A program made the translations under genes and the position numbers. 64,000 nt of DNA from Mycobacterium attenuatum (GTDB taxonomy: Bacteria; Actinomycetota; Actinomycetes; Mycobacteriales; Mycobacteriaceae): the NCBI RefSeq assembly GCF_900566085.1, contig NZ_UPHT01000073.1, positions 62,001 through 126,000 on the forward strand, given 5' to 3'. The notes beneath the pieces are model-generated. The model was not told where the DNA came from. It searched no databases and saw nothing but the letters and a program-made list of their open reading frames with translations. Of the stretch, positions 1-10,631 are shown piece by piece (within the stretch, counting starts at the first letter, position 1; the number at the start of each line of letters is the position of its first letter).

Positions 1-1332
1 TATCGGACTGTCGGGGAAGGATGCTGTCACCGTGGTCTCTTCGTGGAACCGGTTGACCCACATGCACACCCGAGCCGCGATGCGACCATCGCTGAAGACT
101 CTGGTATTTGCGGCGCGGATTTGAGGCGCGAATACGGCCGAAAGCGGCGGTACCCCGGCGTCGAGGAACGACAGCATAGGGAAGCCGCCTCGCGGTGGTG
201 GCGTCGCGAGCCAGGGCGCCAACTCCAGCACCCGTTCGAAGGGCACTTTGGCCAGGTGGGCGCGAGAGTCGAAAGCCGCTTGGGCGCCGCGCGCGGTTTC
301 AGTGAACGACGCGGCGATCGGCACGGCGAGCGGAAGGTGTCCGATGAACCATCCGCTGGTGACAAATTCCGCCGGTGTGCTTCGGGTGCCGGTGGGTGTG
401 ACCGCGTAATAGGTCTCCGCGCCGGCAAGTTCGTATTCGGTGAGGGCGGCGCACGCGAAAACTCCGCCGCTGAACCTGGCACCGGCCTTGGTGCACGCGG
501 CCTCGAAGTCGGCGGTCTGCTGAGCATCCAGCAGCTGCAGCGAAAGCACCTCGCCCGTTGTGACCCGCGACGTGTCGCCGAGCGGCAGCGGGAACGCGGG
601 AAAAGATCCGTCGTTGTTTTCCAGGAATTCGATCCATTGCCGGACCTCCGGCGAATCCAATGTCAATGCGGAGGTGTACGCGTGCTCGCGCAGGCAGTAC
701 TCGGCGTAGCTGCCGGCCGCGGGCAAGGGGATGGGCTCGCCGCCGTCCATCAGTGTGTTGTACATCTCGCGAATCTCCAGGAAGATCGTGCCGAGAAATG
801 TCGCATCGAAATGTATGTGGTCAATGCTGATGCAGACGGTGAAGTGACCGTCATGCTGGATCACGCCGAATCTGAAGCAGTCCCAATCCAGGGGACTTGG
901 GGTGCTCAAGATGTAGTTCTGCCATTGATTCGGTGTCATCTCGCCGTACTCGACCGGTTGCATTTCGATAACACCGGGATCGGTGATGGTGTGACGGATT
1001 ATCTGCCGAGTGACACCTACCGCAAACCTGCTGCGGTAGGTGTCATGGCGACGAAGGTGGGCGTTGATGACGTAGGTCATGGTGCGCATATCGCAATGCC
1101 CGAGGATGTCGAAGGCAATGACCAATAGCCGCGACATGTCCAGGCCGCTGGCCGTTTGCTCAGCGAACCGGCGCAGATGCCGGGCCTGTATGTAGCTCGG
1201 CGGCGCGGCGCTGGGCGGCGCGTCGCGGGCGTTGTCCCGGGTTGCCGGTGACGGGTGCCACAGCCAGACAACACCGGGCTCCGGCAGCCAATTCCTGACA
1301 TTATCCAGACCGAGATTGCCCACGACAACCAA
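1..1332 (-). CDS. PapA-type polyketide-associated acyltransferase, 3' end cut by the window edge
   Basis: About 444 residues are visible with no stop, so the gene continues to the left. It belongs to the PapA family of CoA-dependent acyltransferases, which move a polyketide-synthase product onto a sugar or other acceptor. The active-site region near residue 176 reads DHIHFDA: the HxxxD core is present, but the usual leading second histidine is D and the glycine after D is A. The start is TTG at 1332, chosen because AAGGAG lies five bases upstream. It lies 65 bases downstream of pks5 on the same strand, so the two are probably cotranscribed. It is clearly paralogous to the protein at 18640-20148; both share the stretch INAHLRRHDTYRS. 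By position it matches the pap/papA4 gene of LOS loci (inference). Confidence 0.85.
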   Translation of the reverse strand, partial: MVVVGNLGLDNVRNWLPEPGVVWLWHPSPATRDNARDAPPSAAPPSYIQARHLRRFAEQTASGLDMSRLLVIAFDILGHCDMRTMTYVINAHLRRHDTYRSRFAVGVTRQIIRHTITDPGVIEMQPVEYGEMTPNQWQNYILSTPSPLDWDCFRFGVIQHDGHFTVCISIDHIHFDATFLGTIFLEIREMYNTLMDGGEPIPLPAAGSYAEYCLREHAYTSALTLDSPEVRQWIEFLENNDGSFPAFPLPLGDTSRVTTGEVLSLQLLDAQQTADFEAACTKAGARFSGGVFACAALTEYELAGAETYYAVTPTGTRSTPAEFVTSGWFIGHLPLAVPIAASFTETARGAQAAFDSRAHLAKVPFERVLELAPWLATPPPRGGFPMLSFLDAGVPPLSAVFAPQIRAANTRVFSDGRIAARVCMWVNRFHEETTVTASFPDSPI

Positions 1333-1397
1333 TTGAACTCCTTTGGTTCAACGCCCGATTCCAGGATATTTCACACCGGCGAATAGGCCGCACATTG

Positions 1398-4300
1398 TCA
1401 TCGGATCGTTTCTTTGACTGCCAGCTTTTCACTGAGGCAATCGGCTAAATCGCGAACTGTCGTGACATCCGTGGGGCTGCAACGTATCCCGACCTCGGTT
1501 TCTATCCGCGTGCGCAGCTCCAGATTGCCCAGCGAATCCAGCCCGTATTCAGAAAGGGGACGATCCGGGTCAACGCTGCGACGCAAAATCAGCGCGATTT
1601 GCTCGGCGATTAGCCGGCGGAGCCGTCCCGGCCACTCGTCTAAGGGTAGTTCCAGCAGGTCGGTTCGAAATGTGCTGTCGCCCGGCCGGTTCCGGGCGGC
1701 GGAATGGAATCCCTCGGCAAACCTGCTGCGTGCGGCCAGGGCAGTCAGCCAGGGCGATCCGACGACCGGGAGGTAACCCGTGTACGCGCGGGTGTGCCGA
1801 AGCAATGCCTCGAACGCGTAAGCCCCCTCGTCAGGAGCGATCATCGTGGTGTCGCCGGTATCGGCAAGATGGGCGCCCCGGCCAACCTCGGCCCACGGGC
1901 CCCACGCGATCGCGGTCGCCGGCAGGCCACGAGCTCGCCGCCACTGTACAAAGCCGTCCAGCCAGCTATTGGCCGCCGCATAGGCGCCTTGGCCGGGTGA
2001 GCCCAACAGGGCGGCCGCCGACGAGAACACCGCGAACCAATCCAGTGGCTGGGCGGCGGTCGCCTGGTGCATATGCCAGGCGCCGTGAACCTTTGGCCGC
2101 CAGTCCCGCTCGATCAGCTCGTCGGTGACGTTGGCCAGGGTGGCGTCTTCGACAACGGCGGCCGCATGCAGCACGCCGCGCACCGGCAACCCGGTGGCTG
2201 TTGCGCTTGCCACCAACCGGCCCGCGGTTGCGGGATGGGAGATGTCGCCACACTCGACTACCACGTCCGACCCGGTAGCTTCGACGAGATCGATTGTCTC
2301 GCTGGCTTTTTGATTGGGCTGAGCACGTGAGTTGAGGACAATGCGGCCGGCGCCGGCGGCGGCCATCTTCTCCGCCAGGAACAACCCCAGGCCGCCGAGG
2401 CCGCCGGTGATGATGTAGGCGCCGTCGGGCCGGAAGACGGGGATCTGCTCGGGCGGGAGCAGCACGGTGCTGTGTCCGGTGTGCGGGATGTCGAGGACGA
2501 GTTTGCCGGTATGCGCTGCGGTGCTCATTGCCCGAATCGCTTCGGCCGCCTGGGTAATCGGGTAATGCCTGGACTGCGGCATGGGCAACGTGCCCTCGGC
2601 GACCAGTCGGTAGACGGTGGTCAACAGCTCGCGGATCCGGTTGGGGTGGGTGACCGTCAGCAACGCCAGGTCGACGGCGTGGAAGGTGAGGTTGCGGCGC
2701 ATCGTGAACAGCGCCAAGCGGCTGTCGTCGTAGATGTCGCGCTTGCCGATCTCGACGAACCTCCCGCCGAAAGACAACAGGCCAATGCCGGCGCGCTGGG
2801 CGGTACCGGTCAGTGAGTTGAGGACGACGTCGACGCCGTAACCGTCGGTGTCCCGGCGAATCTGGTCGGCGAATACGCTGCTGCGTGAGTCGTAGACGTG
2901 TTCGATCCCCATGTCGCGCAATAGCTCTCGACGCTTCGGGCTGCCGGCGGTGGCGAAGATCTGGGCACCTGCGGCCCGGGCGACCGCAATGGCGGCCTGT
3001 CCTACCCCGCCGGTGGCGGAGTGGATGAGCACCTTGTCGCCGGTCTGGATCCGGGCCTGATCGACGAGGCTGTACCAGGCGGTGGCGTGCGCGGTGGTCA
3101 CCGCGGCAGCCTGCCCGGCTGTTAGCCCCGCCGGCAGTGTCGTGGCCAGGCGTGCATCGCAGGTGACGAACGAGCCCCAACACCCCGCCGATGACATGCC
3201 ACCCACCCGGTCGCCGATCCGGTGGTCGGTGACATCGGTGCCCACCGCGGTCACCACACCCGCGAAATCCGCGCCGAACTGCGGCGACAGGCCGTCGAAA
3301 GCGGGGTATCTGCCGAAGGCGATCAGGACGTCGGCGAAGTTGAGGCTGGATGCGGTCACGGCGACTTCGATCTGCCCGGGACCGGGCGTTACCCGCTCGG
3401 CCGCCACCAGTTCGATCGTCCGCAGGTCCCCGGGCGTCCGGATCCCCAGCCGCACACCGTGGCGGTCGAGTTCGGCGACCGTGGTGTCGCGCTCGTCGGG
3501 CCGCAACGGTGCCGGGCACAACCGCGCGGTTAACCAGCGGCCCTCTCGCCAGGCTGTCTCGTCTTCGTCGGAGCCGCTCAACAGTTGGCGCGCCACCTGT
3601 TCGGCATCGGTGTGGTCGTCGACATCGATATGGGTGGTCCGCAGGTACGGGTGCTCGGCGCCGACGACGCGCAGCAGACCACGCAAGCCGGCCTGTTCCA
3701 GATCGGGGCAGTCGTCGGATCGGACCCGCTGCCCGTTCCTGGTCACCACATACAGGCGGGGGGCCGAGCCAGCGACTTCCGGCAGCCGGCGTGCGATGTG
3801 CACCAGCTGTTTGACGTTATCGCTGCCGCGGCGCAGACTTCGCGCGCCTTCACCACCCAGACGCTCGGGTGCCAGTACGACCACCCCGCTAACTCCACCG
3901 GAGTCGAGCTGCCCGCTCAACCGGTCGACGTTGGGCGCCGGGTTCGCTTGCCGAGGCCAGCACAGCGTCGCGCATTGGGCACCGAAGCCCTTCAACGCAT
4001 CGATGAGTTCGGTTGCCAACATGTCGGCTGTATCGGACATGCTGACCAGCAGCCACTTCCCGGCGTCGGCGTTCACGACGTCGGGGCCAGCCGGTTGGCG
4101 CTCGTGCCACTCGATGGTCAGCAATCGCTCGGCCAGCAGGCGATCGCGGTCGGCGCTCTCCGAGAGCCCCGTGCCCATCTGCAGTCCGCGCAGCACCAGC
4201 AGCACGGCCCCGTGTTCGTCCATCACGTCGATGTCGGCCTCGACATTGGTGCCGCATGCAGTCACGGTCGTGTAGCAGTAGCGGGCGTTGCGGGTCGACG

Positions 4301-7300
4301 CGTAGCCGCGCAGCCGGCGGATACCGAGCGGCAACAGCAGGCCGCCGTTGCCCACCTGCCGCACGGCGGGGTGGGCCGCAACCGACTGGAAACACGCGTC
4401 CAGCAATGCGGGGTGCACTCCGTAGCTGCCCTGCTGCCGGCGGATGGAACTCGGTAGGGCGACTTCGGCGAGCACGGCACTGACCGTCTGCTGTGCCACG
4501 TGTGCGGCAGCCAGGCCGGCAAAGGCCGATCCCAACCGAATACCACGCTCGTGGAACCGCTTTCGCACCTCGCCTCCGTCGTGGCGGCACGGATAGGTCA
4601 GCAGCAGCGCGGCCACGTCATGGGCGGGCGGCCGCTCCTCGGCGGAGACGGCGCGCAGCGTCGCGCTGGCCCGCCGCACCTTCTGGTTTTGCTGCTCGGT
4701 CTGGACGACGAAGCTGGCGGCTCCGGGTTCCTCGACCGACGCGATCGCGCTGATCGGGGTCTGGTCGTCCAGCAGCAGCATCTCCTCGAACCGGATGTCG
4801 CACACGTGCGACTGTTCGCCGAATATCGTGCGGGCTGCTGCCAATGCCATTTCGCAATAGGCGGCGCCCGGCAGGGCGGCCACATCGTGGATCTGGTGGT
4901 CTTGCAGCCACGGTAGCGCCGCCACGCCGACCTCGCCGTGCCAGACATGGCGCGGCGGCTCCTCCATCAGTCGTACGTGTGCGCCCAATAATGGGTGCGC
5001 CGCAACGGTATTCACGCACGAACCGGGGCCCGCCCGGTCAGGGCGCAGCAGCATCCGGCGATGTGTCCACACGGCAAGCGGCGCGTCGATCAGCTGTCCG
5101 CCGGGATGAAGCACCGCGAAGTCCACCGCGGCGCCGGCACTGTACAGATCGATCACCACCGGACGCAGTCCCCATGGCATGGGCTGCTCACGTCGCATGG
5201 CGGCCACCGCGGCCACGGCAATGTCGAGGCTGCCGGCGCTCTGCTCGACGGCCCGTGTCAGCAGCGGGTGCGGTGAAAGCTCCGCGAACACCCGGTATCC
5301 GTCCTCCAGCGCCGCTCGCATCGCGGCGGCGAACCGCACCATATGACGCAGGTTGTCGACCCAGTAGCGCGCGTCGCAAGCCGGCTGTTCGCGCGGATCG
5401 AACGACGTTGCCGAATAATACGGAATCGCCGGTTCCATCGGGGTCAGGCCGACCAGAGCCTGGGACAGCTCGGCCAGGATCGGGTCGACTTGCGGGGTGT
5501 GCGATGCCACGTCGACGGCTACCTCGCGGGCCAGCACTCCACGCTCTTGCCACCGCGCGACCAGGTCGCGAACGGTCTGGGCCGCACCGCCGATCACGGT
5601 GGATTGCGGTGAGGCGACCACGGCGACGACGACGTCGCGAGCCGTGGCGCCGCGCCGGGCCAGCTCCTCGCGTACCCGTTGCGCGGGCAACTCCACCGAG
5701 GCCATCGCGCCGTTACCGGCGACCCGCAGACACAGCCGCGACCGCCGACAGATCACGCGTGCCCCGTCGTCCAATGACAGGGCTCCCGCGACCACGGCTG
5801 CCGCCACTTCACCTAGCGAATGCCCCACGACCGCGCCCGGACGGACTCCGTAGGACGACAAGGTAGTCGCGAGCGCGACCTGAAGGGCGAACAGCGTCGG
5901 CTGCACCCGGTCGATACCGGTAACGGTGTGCGGAGCGGACATCGCATCGGTGACCGAAAAGCCCGACTCCCGAGCGATCACCGGCTCGACCGCGGCGACG
6001 GTCGAGGCGAACACCGGTTCGCGGGTCAAGAGCTCGGCGCCCATCGCGCGCCACTGCGAACCCTGGCCCGAGAATACCCACACCGGGCCGCGATCGTCGT
6101 GGCCGACGGCGACGGGGTAGGGACGTTGGTCGTCGGCGACCTCCCGCAGGCGCTCGATCAAGTCGTCGGGGCTTTGGGCGACCACCCCGGTACGGACCGA
6201 CCGGTGGCCCCGGCGCCGGGCCAAGGTGTAGGCCAGATTCGGCAATGTCGCCGGATCGTGGTCCTCGAGTTCGGACATCCATGCCGCCAGCCGGCGCGAA
6301 CTGGCGCGCAACGCCTCGGCCGAAGTGGCCGAGAGCGTAAACACCAGCGGCGCCGGGGCGGCTGAGTCCCCTGTGTCATGGCATGTCGCGGTGGCCGGTG
6401 CCTGTTCGAGAATGGCGTGCACGTTGGTGCCCGACATTCCATATGACGACACCGCCGCCCGCCGCGGCAGCGCGGCATCTTGTTCGGGCCAGGTTGTAAC
6501 GTCCTGCGGCACAAAAAGTTTGGTGTCAATCCCCGCCAAGTCATCGGACAGCCGGGTGAAGTGCAGCACCGGCGGAACCGCCCCGTGCTGCAGCGACAGG
6601 ATCGCCTTGATGAGCCCCACCACGCCGGAAGCGGCCTCGGTGTGGCCCAGGTTGCTCTTGGCCGAACCGATTGCGCAGGCGCGTTCTACACCGTAAACCT
6701 CTGCCAGGCTTGTGAATTCGACAGGGTCGCCGACGGGGGTGCCGGTGCCGTGCGCCTCCACCATCCCGACGGTGGCGGGGTCCACGCCGGCCGCCCGCAA
6801 AGCCGCTCGATATGCCTGGGCCTGGGCCTGCGGGGAGGGGGTTGCGATGTTCTCGGTGCGGCCGTCCTGGTTGGTAGCGGTGCCGCGCACCACGGCGAGG
6901 ATTCGGTCGCCGTCGCGCAGGGCGTCCGGGAGCCGTTTGAGCAGCACCATGGCGCAGCCCTCGGAGCGGACGAAACCGTCTGCCGAGGCGTCGAATGCGC
7001 GGCAGCGGCCGGTCGGCGACAGCATGCCCAACGCCGATGCCGAAGCGCCGATCCTGGGCTCCAGCATCACCATGCAGCCACCCGCCAGGGCCAGGTCGCT
7101 CTCGCCGCCGTTCAGGCTGCGGCAAGCCGTATGCACCGCAAACAAACTCGACGAACATGCGGTGTCAAGGCTGACTGCCGGCCCGCGCAGCCCCAGGCCG
7201 TATGAGATTCGTCCGGAGGCCATACTGAACGGAATTCCGGTGAACCCGTAAGCGTCTTCCAGCGCGCCCGCATCCGCGGTGACATGCGCGTAGTCGCTGT

Positions 7301-7688
7301 GAGCGATTCCGATGAACACACCGGTCTGCGTGCCGGTCAGCGATTTCGGTGCCAAACCAGCGTGTTCCACCGCCTCCCACGAGGTTTCCAGCAGCAGCCG
7401 CTGCTGCGGATCCATCGCGGTCGCTTCGCGCTCGCTGATCCCAAAGAGGTCGGCATCAAAGCCGGCGACGTCGTCCAGGAAGCCCCCCCATCGCGACACC
7501 GATCGCCCCGGCACGCCAGGTTCCGGGTCGTAGTATTCATCGGCATCCCAACGGTCGGCGGGAACTTCGGAAATCAAGTCGTGGCCCCGCAGCAGCGCTG
7601 TCCACAGCGCCCCGGGTGAATCGATGCCGCCCGGTAGCCGGCACGCCATACCAATTACCGCAACGGGGTCCACACGCGTGTCGTCCAC
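1398..7688 (-). CDS. pks5: Pks5-type iterative polyketide synthase (KS-AT-DH-ER-KR-ACP)
   Basis: A 2,096-residue type I synthase with a full reducing set of domains, as in enzymes that make methyl-branched fatty acids (mycocerosic type) from methylmalonyl-CoA. Visible in order: ketosynthase with active cysteine in DTACSSS (C178), then [12 protein letters not shown] and KSNLGHTEA; acyltransferase with GQGSQW (about 536) and GHSLGE (about 621); dehydratase HPLLGAH (about 896) and [14 protein letters not shown]; enoylreductase HSATGGVGQ (about 1551); ketoreductase TGGLGGLGL (about 1755); acyl carrier DSLGNLEL (about 2051). The GTG start at 7688 has GGGAGG nine bases upstream. Length agrees with M. 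tuberculosis Pks5 (about 2,108). All motifs are intact, so it looks functional. With the downstream pap gene it fits the LOS acyl chain pathway (known for pks5 in LOS producers; inferred here). Confidence 0.93.
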   Translation of the reverse strand: MDDTRVDPVAVIGMACRLPGGIDSPGALWTALLRGHDLISEVPADRWDADEYYDPEPGVPGRSVSRWGGFLDDVAGFDADLFGISEREATAMDPQQRLLLETSWEAVEHAGLAPKSLTGTQTGVFIGIAHSDYAHVTADAGALEDAYGFTGIPFSMASGRISYGLGLRGPAVSLDTACSSSLFAVHTACRSLNGGESDLALAGGCMVMLEPRIGASASALGMLSPTGRCRAFDASADGFVRSEGCAMVLLKRLPDALRDGDRILAVVRGTATNQDGRTENIATPSPQAQAQAYRAALRAAGVDPATVGMVEAHGTGTPVGDPVEFTSLAEVYGVERACAIGSAKSNLGHTEAASGVVGLIKAILSLQHGAVPPVLHFTRLSDDLAGIDTKLFVPQDVTTWPEQDAALPRRAAVSSYGMSGTNVHAILEQAPATATCHDTGDSAAPAPLVFTLSATSAEALRASSRRLAAWMSELEDHDPATLPNLAYTLARRRGHRSVRTGVVAQSPDDLIERLREVADDQRPYPVAVGHDDRGPVWVFSGQGSQWRAMGAELLTREPVFASTVAAVEPVIARESGFSVTDAMSAPHTVTGIDRVQPTLFALQVALATTLSSYGVRPGAVVGHSLGEVAAAVVAGALSLDDGARVICRRSRLCLRVAGNGAMASVELPAQRVREELARRGATARDVVVAVVASPQSTVIGGAAQTVRDLVARWQERGVLAREVAVDVASHTPQVDPILAELSQALVGLTPMEPAIPYYSATSFDPREQPACDARYWVDNLRHMVRFAAAMRAALEDGYRVFAELSPHPLLTRAVEQSAGSLDIAVAAVAAMRREQPMPWGLRPVVIDLYSAGAAVDFAVLHPGGQLIDAPLAVWTHRRMLLRPDRAGPGSCVNTVAAHPLLGAHVRLMEEPPRHVWHGEVGVAALPWLQDHQIHDVAALPGAAYCEMALAAARTIFGEQSHVCDIRFEEMLLLDDQTPISAIASVEEPGAASFVVQTEQQNQKVRRASATLRAVSAEERPPAHDVAALLLTYPCRHDGGEVRKRFHERGIRLGSAFAGLAAAHVAQQTVSAVLAEVALPSSIRRQQGSYGVHPALLDACFQSVAAHPAVRQVGNGGLLLPLGIRRLRGYASTRNARYCYTTVTACGTNVEADIDVMDEHGAVLLVLRGLQMGTGLSESADRDRLLAERLLTIEWHERQPAGPDVVNADAGKWLLVSMSDTADMLATELIDALKGFGAQCATLCWPRQANPAPNVDRLSGQLDSGGVSGVVVLAPERLGGEGARSLRRGSDNVKQLVHIARRLPEVAGSAPRLYVVTRNGQRVRSDDCPDLEQAGLRGLLRVVGAEHPYLRTTHIDVDDHTDAEQVARQLLSGSDEDETAWREGRWLTARLCPAPLRPDERDTTVAELDRHGVRLGIRTPGDLRTIELVAAERVTPGPGQIEVAVTASSLNFADVLIAFGRYPAFDGLSPQFGADFAGVVTAVGTDVTDHRIGDRVGGMSSAGCWGSFVTCDARLATTLPAGLTAGQAAAVTTAHATAWYSLVDQARIQTGDKVLIHSATGGVGQAAIAVARAAGAQIFATAGSPKRRELLRDMGIEHVYDSRSSVFADQIRRDTDGYGVDVVLNSLTGTAQRAGIGLLSFGGRFVEIGKRDIYDDSRLALFTMRRNLTFHAVDLALLTVTHPNRIRELLTTVYRLVAEGTLPMPQSRHYPITQAAEAIRAMSTAAHTGKLVLDIPHTGHSTVLLPPEQIPVFRPDGAYIITGGLGGLGLFLAEKMAAAGAGRIVLNSRAQPNQKASETIDLVEATGSDVVVECGDISHPATAGRLVASATATGLPVRGVLHAAAVVEDATLANVTDELIERDWRPKVHGAWHMHQATAAQPLDWFAVFSSAAALLGSPGQGAYAAANSWLDGFVQWRRARGLPATAIAWGPWAEVGRGAHLADTGDTTMIAPDEGAYAFEALLRHTRAYTGYLPVVGSPWLTALAARSRFAEGFHSAARNRPGDSTFRTDLLELPLDEWPGRLRRLIAEQIALILRRSVDPDRPLSEYGLDSLGNLELRTRIETEVGIRCSPTDVTTVRDLADCLSEKLAVKETIR

Positions 7689-8035
7689 CGTCAGCCACCT
7701 CCCCAGCGCGACCCCCGATCGCCATCTCTTCAGGTGACCGCAGCGTATCCGGTTGCTGGGCCTTCGAAGACCTGCCACACCGCGTCCGGTTTGACGTTTT
7801 TGCGAATTCGCTGGCGTTGATCGCCGGCGAACGTCGCGGTTTGCTCAGACAGTGCTTTTCGGGGTATCCGGATTGGGTCGTGGCGCCGGCCCGATGGCCG
7901 GTCTGCGTTGCGCTGCTGTTCCTGGCCGCGAACTTCAGCGTTGTGCCACAACGAGTTCCCCCGATCCCGGTAGTTGCCCGGGACACGCGCTGGCTCGCTA
8001 TTGACCGGTTAGTCAGCCGTCCATAGTGTGCTGGT
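7689..8035. other. Spacer upstream of pks5, no gene seen
   Basis: About 350 bases between the pks5 start and the alcohol dehydrogenase remnant. Reading frames here show no family motif and have no convincing ribosome site. It must hold the leftward promoter of the pks5-pap operon. I cannot point to a specific promoter box. In M. tuberculosis this stretch corresponds, as I recall, to where papA4 and fadD24 would lie, so genes have probably been lost or rearranged here. Confidence 0.5.
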
Positions 8036-8410
8036 ATGTCGGACGGCGCGGTTGCGCGGGCACTGGTGTTGAAACCGCCGCGCGGCCGCGTCATCGGTGG
8101 GTATCGGCGTCCAGGCGTCGGCGCGGCGGCTTCGCGGTGCGCATCCGACGACGGCGCGTGGGCCCCGGTCAACCGGCTGAAAACTGGAATACCTTGGGCG
8201 ATAGCAGCTTCGATGGCAAGGTGGCGGTCGTCGCCGCGGTATGGGATGCGAGCGCAGGCCGGCGAACCTGCCATGGCGTGTCGCCGTCCTTGCCGGTACC
8301 AAGGGACGCCGCGCCGTTGCGTGTGGGTCCACGACGTCGAGGAACTGCTGGCTACCATGGCCGGCGAAAGCGATGGTATCCCTGCAGGACACGGAGTGCT
8401 CACACCATGA
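8036..8410 (+). pseudogene. Remnant of a zinc-type alcohol dehydrogenase (adh, Rv1530-like) with its centre deleted
   Basis: An open frame of 124 codons whose two ends look like the two ends of one medium-chain dehydrogenase. The N-terminus MSDGAVARALVLKPPR resembles the start of the M. tuberculosis Adh (Rv1530, from memory). The C-terminus, from RRCVWVHDVEELLATMAGE to HGVLTP, resembles the end of the same family. The catalytic zinc site, structural zinc cysteines and GxGxxG cofactor motif are all absent, and a full protein would be about 360 residues. The end overlaps the next gene by four bases (ATGA), as expected if the old adh gene was translationally coupled to it. It is therefore most likely a deletion remnant rather than a working gene. 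Confidence 0.6.
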
Positions 8411-8982
8411 CCCCACCCTTGAAGCCAGCCCGGGTACCCCAGTTGGCGGTCGACGAGGCCAAGGCGGCTGCCGATGAAGCCGGCGTGCCCGACTACATGG
8501 CCGAGCTCAGCATCTTTCAGGTGCTGCTGAACCACCCGCGACTCGCGCGCGCCTTCAACGACTTTCTCGCAACCATGCTCTGGCACGGCGCCCTCGATCC
8601 GAGACTGCGTGAGTTGGCGATCATGCGGATCGGCTGGCTGACCGCCTGCGACTACGAGTGGACTCAGCATTGGCGCGTCGCCTCGGGCCTGGGGGTGTCG
8701 GCTGACGATCTGCTTGGCGTACGGGACTGGCAGAGCTACGAAGGGTTCGGGCCGGCCGAGCGGGCGGTGCTGGCGGCCACCGACGATGTGGTGCGCAAGG
8801 GCGCGGTAAGTGCGGACAGCTGGGCCGCCTGTGAGCGCGAATTGCATGGGGACACAACGGTTCTCATCGAACTCATCACGGCCATTGGGGCGTGGCGGAT
8901 GGTTGCTTCGATGCTGCGCAGCCTCGAAGTCCCGTTGGAAGAGGGCGTGTCGAGCTGGCCGCCCGACGGCGTCTCGCCGTAG
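8407..8982 (+). CDS. Carboxymuconolactone decarboxylase/AhpD-like protein (Rv1531-like)
   Basis: A 191-residue protein of the AhpD-like (carboxymuconolactone decarboxylase) fold. The stretch LRELAIMRIGWLTACDYEW followed by TQH (about residues 61-82) matches the family helix that carries acid, cysteine and histidine residues. Only one cysteine is present there instead of a CxxC pair, so AhpD-like peroxidase activity is not assured. The ATG at 8407 overlaps the stop of the adh remnant. In position and sequence it corresponds to Rv1531 of M. tuberculosis (recalled). It converges on the thioesterase gene at 9010, with only 27 bases between the stops. Substrate unknown. Confidence 0.8.
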   Translation: MTPPLKPARVPQLAVDEAKAAADEAGVPDYMAELSIFQVLLNHPRLARAFNDFLATMLWHGALDPRLRELAIMRIGWLTACDYEWTQHWRVASGLGVSADDLLGVRDWQSYEGFGPAERAVLAATDDVVRKGAVSADSWAACERELHGDTTVLIELITAIGAWRMVASMLRSLEVPLEEGVSSWPPDGVSP

Positions 8983-9009
8983 GCGAACCGTAATCGAGAT
9001 AGTCGCGGA

Positions 9010-9444
9010 TCAGACGATCCGGTAGGTCTGGATCGCGTGGGCGACGACATTGCCGTCGGCATCGGTCGCGGTGATCTCGGTGAAGGTGAGTTCCTTGCGG
9101 CGCCGGGTGGTGCGGGCATGGCACAGCAGGTCGCTGCGCTTGGCGGCGCCGGTGTACTGGATGCTCAACGCGACCGTCGCCGCCCGCATGCCCTTGTCGA
9201 AGTCGTGGTTGGACCAGGCGGCCGCCGCGCCGGCGGTATCGATCACCGACGCGATCACCCCGCCGTGAAAGTAGGTGCCGTCATTGGTGAGGTCGTCTCG
9301 GAACGGCAGCCGAAGGATGACGTCGTCGGGCTCGTAGCGTTCGAACACGATGCCCAGCCCGCCCATGAACGGAGTGCTGGTCATCAGGTCACGCACCGCC
9401 TGGCGGCGCTGGTGTTGCTGTTCAGCGGTCAACGGCTCGGCCAT
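9010..9444 (-). CDS. PaaI-type hotdog thioesterase (Rv1532c-like)
   Basis: A 144-residue single hotdog domain of the PaaI/acyl-CoA thioesterase family. The signature runs around residues 55-72: DGTYFHGGVIASVIDTAG, where HGG and the following acidic residue belong to the active-site helix. It probably hydrolyses a CoA thioester in the cytoplasm; the acyl group is not predictable. It is transcribed divergently from the nitronate-monooxygenase-like gene, and the short shared promoter region holds an inverted repeat at 9466-9481, so both may answer to the neighbouring TetR regulator (inference). Confidence 0.82.
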   Translation of the reverse strand: MAEPLTAEQQHQRRQAVRDLMTSTPFMGGLGIVFERYEPDDVILRLPFRDDLTNDGTYFHGGVIASVIDTAGAAAAWSNHDFDKGMRAATVALSIQYTGAAKRSDLLCHARTTRRRKELTFTEITATDADGNVVAHAIQTYRIV

Positions 9445-9465
9445 GGCGGCTACGCTACCGCATTA

Positions 9466-9481
9466 GATTGACATATCAATC
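9466..9481. promoter_or_regulatory. Inverted repeat, probable TetR-family operator
   Basis: The arms GATTGA and TCAATC are perfectly complementary around a four-base centre (CATA). The site sits in the 59-base spacer between the divergent thioesterase (start 9444) and nitronate-monooxygenase-like gene (start 9504). The latter is cotranscribed with a TetR regulator, so autoregulation through this site is a reasonable inference. The site is AT-rich compared with its surroundings. Confidence 0.45.
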
Positions 9482-9503
9482 AATAGCTCATAGCGTCACC
9501 CAG

Positions 9504-10631
9504 ATGCGGACCAGAGTCGCCGAAATGCTCGGTGTCGAATTTCCCATCTGCGCATTCAGCCATTGCCGCGATGTCGTTGCCGCGGTGACCAACGCCGGCG
9601 GGTTCGGGGTTCTCGGCGCCGTTGCACACAGCCCCAAGCGGCTCGACAGCGAGTTGACCTGGATCGAGGAGCAGACCGGCGGCAAGCCGTATGGAGTGGA
9701 CCTGCTGTTGCCGCCGAAGTATGTCGGCGCCGAGCAGGGTGGGATCGACCGGCAGCAGGTGGCCGAGTTGCTGCCGGCTGAGCACCGCGCTTTCGTCGAC
9801 GATTTGCTGCTGCGCTACGGCGTCGCCCAGCCCGCCGAACCGCAACGCCGGACATCCGGGGGAGGCCTCAACATCTCACCCAAGGGTTACGAGCCGCTCC
9901 TGGATGTGGCTTTCGCCCACGACATCCGGCTGATCGCCAGTGCGCTGGGGCCACCGCCGGCTGACCTTGTCGAACGCGCTCACGGCCATGAGGTCCTGGT
10001 GGCGGCGTTGGCCGGCACGACGCAACACGCTCGCCGGCACGCCGCGGCGGGTGTCGATCTGATCGTGGCTCAGGGTACCGAGGCCGGCGGTCACACCGGC
10101 GAGGTGGCAACGATGGTGCTGGTCCCCGAGATCGTCGATGCCGTCGATCCGCTTCCGGTATTGGCTGCCGGTGGGATCGCGCGGGGCTGCCAGATTGCTG
10201 CGGCCCTGGCCTTGGGCGCCGAGGGCGTGTGGTGCGGGTCGGTGTGGCTGACCACCGAGGAAGCCGAGACACCTCCGGTGGTCAAGGAGAAGTTCCTGGC
10301 CGCCGGCTCCACGGACACCGTGCGGTCCAGGTCGATGACCGGCAAACCGGCACGCATGTTGCGCACCGCATGGACCGACGAGTGGGCCCGGCCGGAAAAC
10401 CCCGACCCCCTCGGTATGCCGCTGCAGACGGCGCTGATCGGTGACGCACAGCTGCGAATCAGCCAGGCGGCCGCGCAGCCGGGCACCAAGGCCCGAGAGT
10501 TGGCGACCTACTTTGTCGGTCAGGTCGTCGGCTCCCTCAACCGCGTGCGGCCGACCCGCTCGGTGGTGCTCGAGATGGTCGAGGAATTCATCGACACTGT
10601 CGGGCGGCTCGAGCGGCTGGTCGACAAGTGA
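9504..10631 (+). CDS. Nitronate monooxygenase / 2-nitropropane dioxygenase family flavoprotein (Rv1533-like)
   Basis: A 375-residue TIM-barrel FMN enzyme of the nitronate monooxygenase/IMP dehydrogenase-like family. Visible motifs include the N-terminal core VEFPICAFSHCRDVVAAVTN, the phosphate-binding AQGTEAGGHTG (about 191-201) and PVLAAGGIARGCQIAAALAL (about 216-235), which carry the FMN phosphate loops. The ATG at 9504 gives MRTRVAEMLG, matching the recalled Rv1533 start and its 375-residue length. The stop overlaps the start of the TetR gene by four bases (GTGA), so the two are translationally coupled. The true substrate is unknown; many mycobacterial members are not proven to act on nitronates. 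Confidence 0.87.
   Translation: MRTRVAEMLGVEFPICAFSHCRDVVAAVTNAGGFGVLGAVAHSPKRLDSELTWIEEQTGGKPYGVDLLLPPKYVGAEQGGIDRQQVAELLPAEHRAFVDDLLLRYGVAQPAEPQRRTSGGGLNISPKGYEPLLDVAFAHDIRLIASALGPPPADLVERAHGHEVLVAALAGTTQHARRHAAAGVDLIVAQGTEAGGHTGEVATMVLVPEIVDAVDPLPVLAAGGIARGCQIAAALALGAEGVWCGSVWLTTEEAETPPVVKEKFLAAGSTDTVRSRSMTGKPARMLRTAWTDEWARPENPDPLGMPLQTALIGDAQLRISQAAAQPGTKARELATYFVGQVVGSLNRVRPTRSVVLEMVEEFIDTVGRLERLVDK

Noticed and set aside
43..1128. Long plus-strand frame opposite the left pap gene
   Set aside because: It is the mirror of the PapA coding frame in high-GC DNA; it has no motifs, and the minus-strand PapA reading is clear.
1966..3519. Arginine-rich 517-residue minus-strand frame
   Set aside because: It lies inside the pks5 enoylreductase and ketoreductase coding region in another frame; its composition is typical of an out-of-frame reading.
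7537..8847. Minus-strand frame of 436 residues across the pks5 upstream region
   Set aside because: No ribosome site or motif, and it runs antisense to the gene at 8407.
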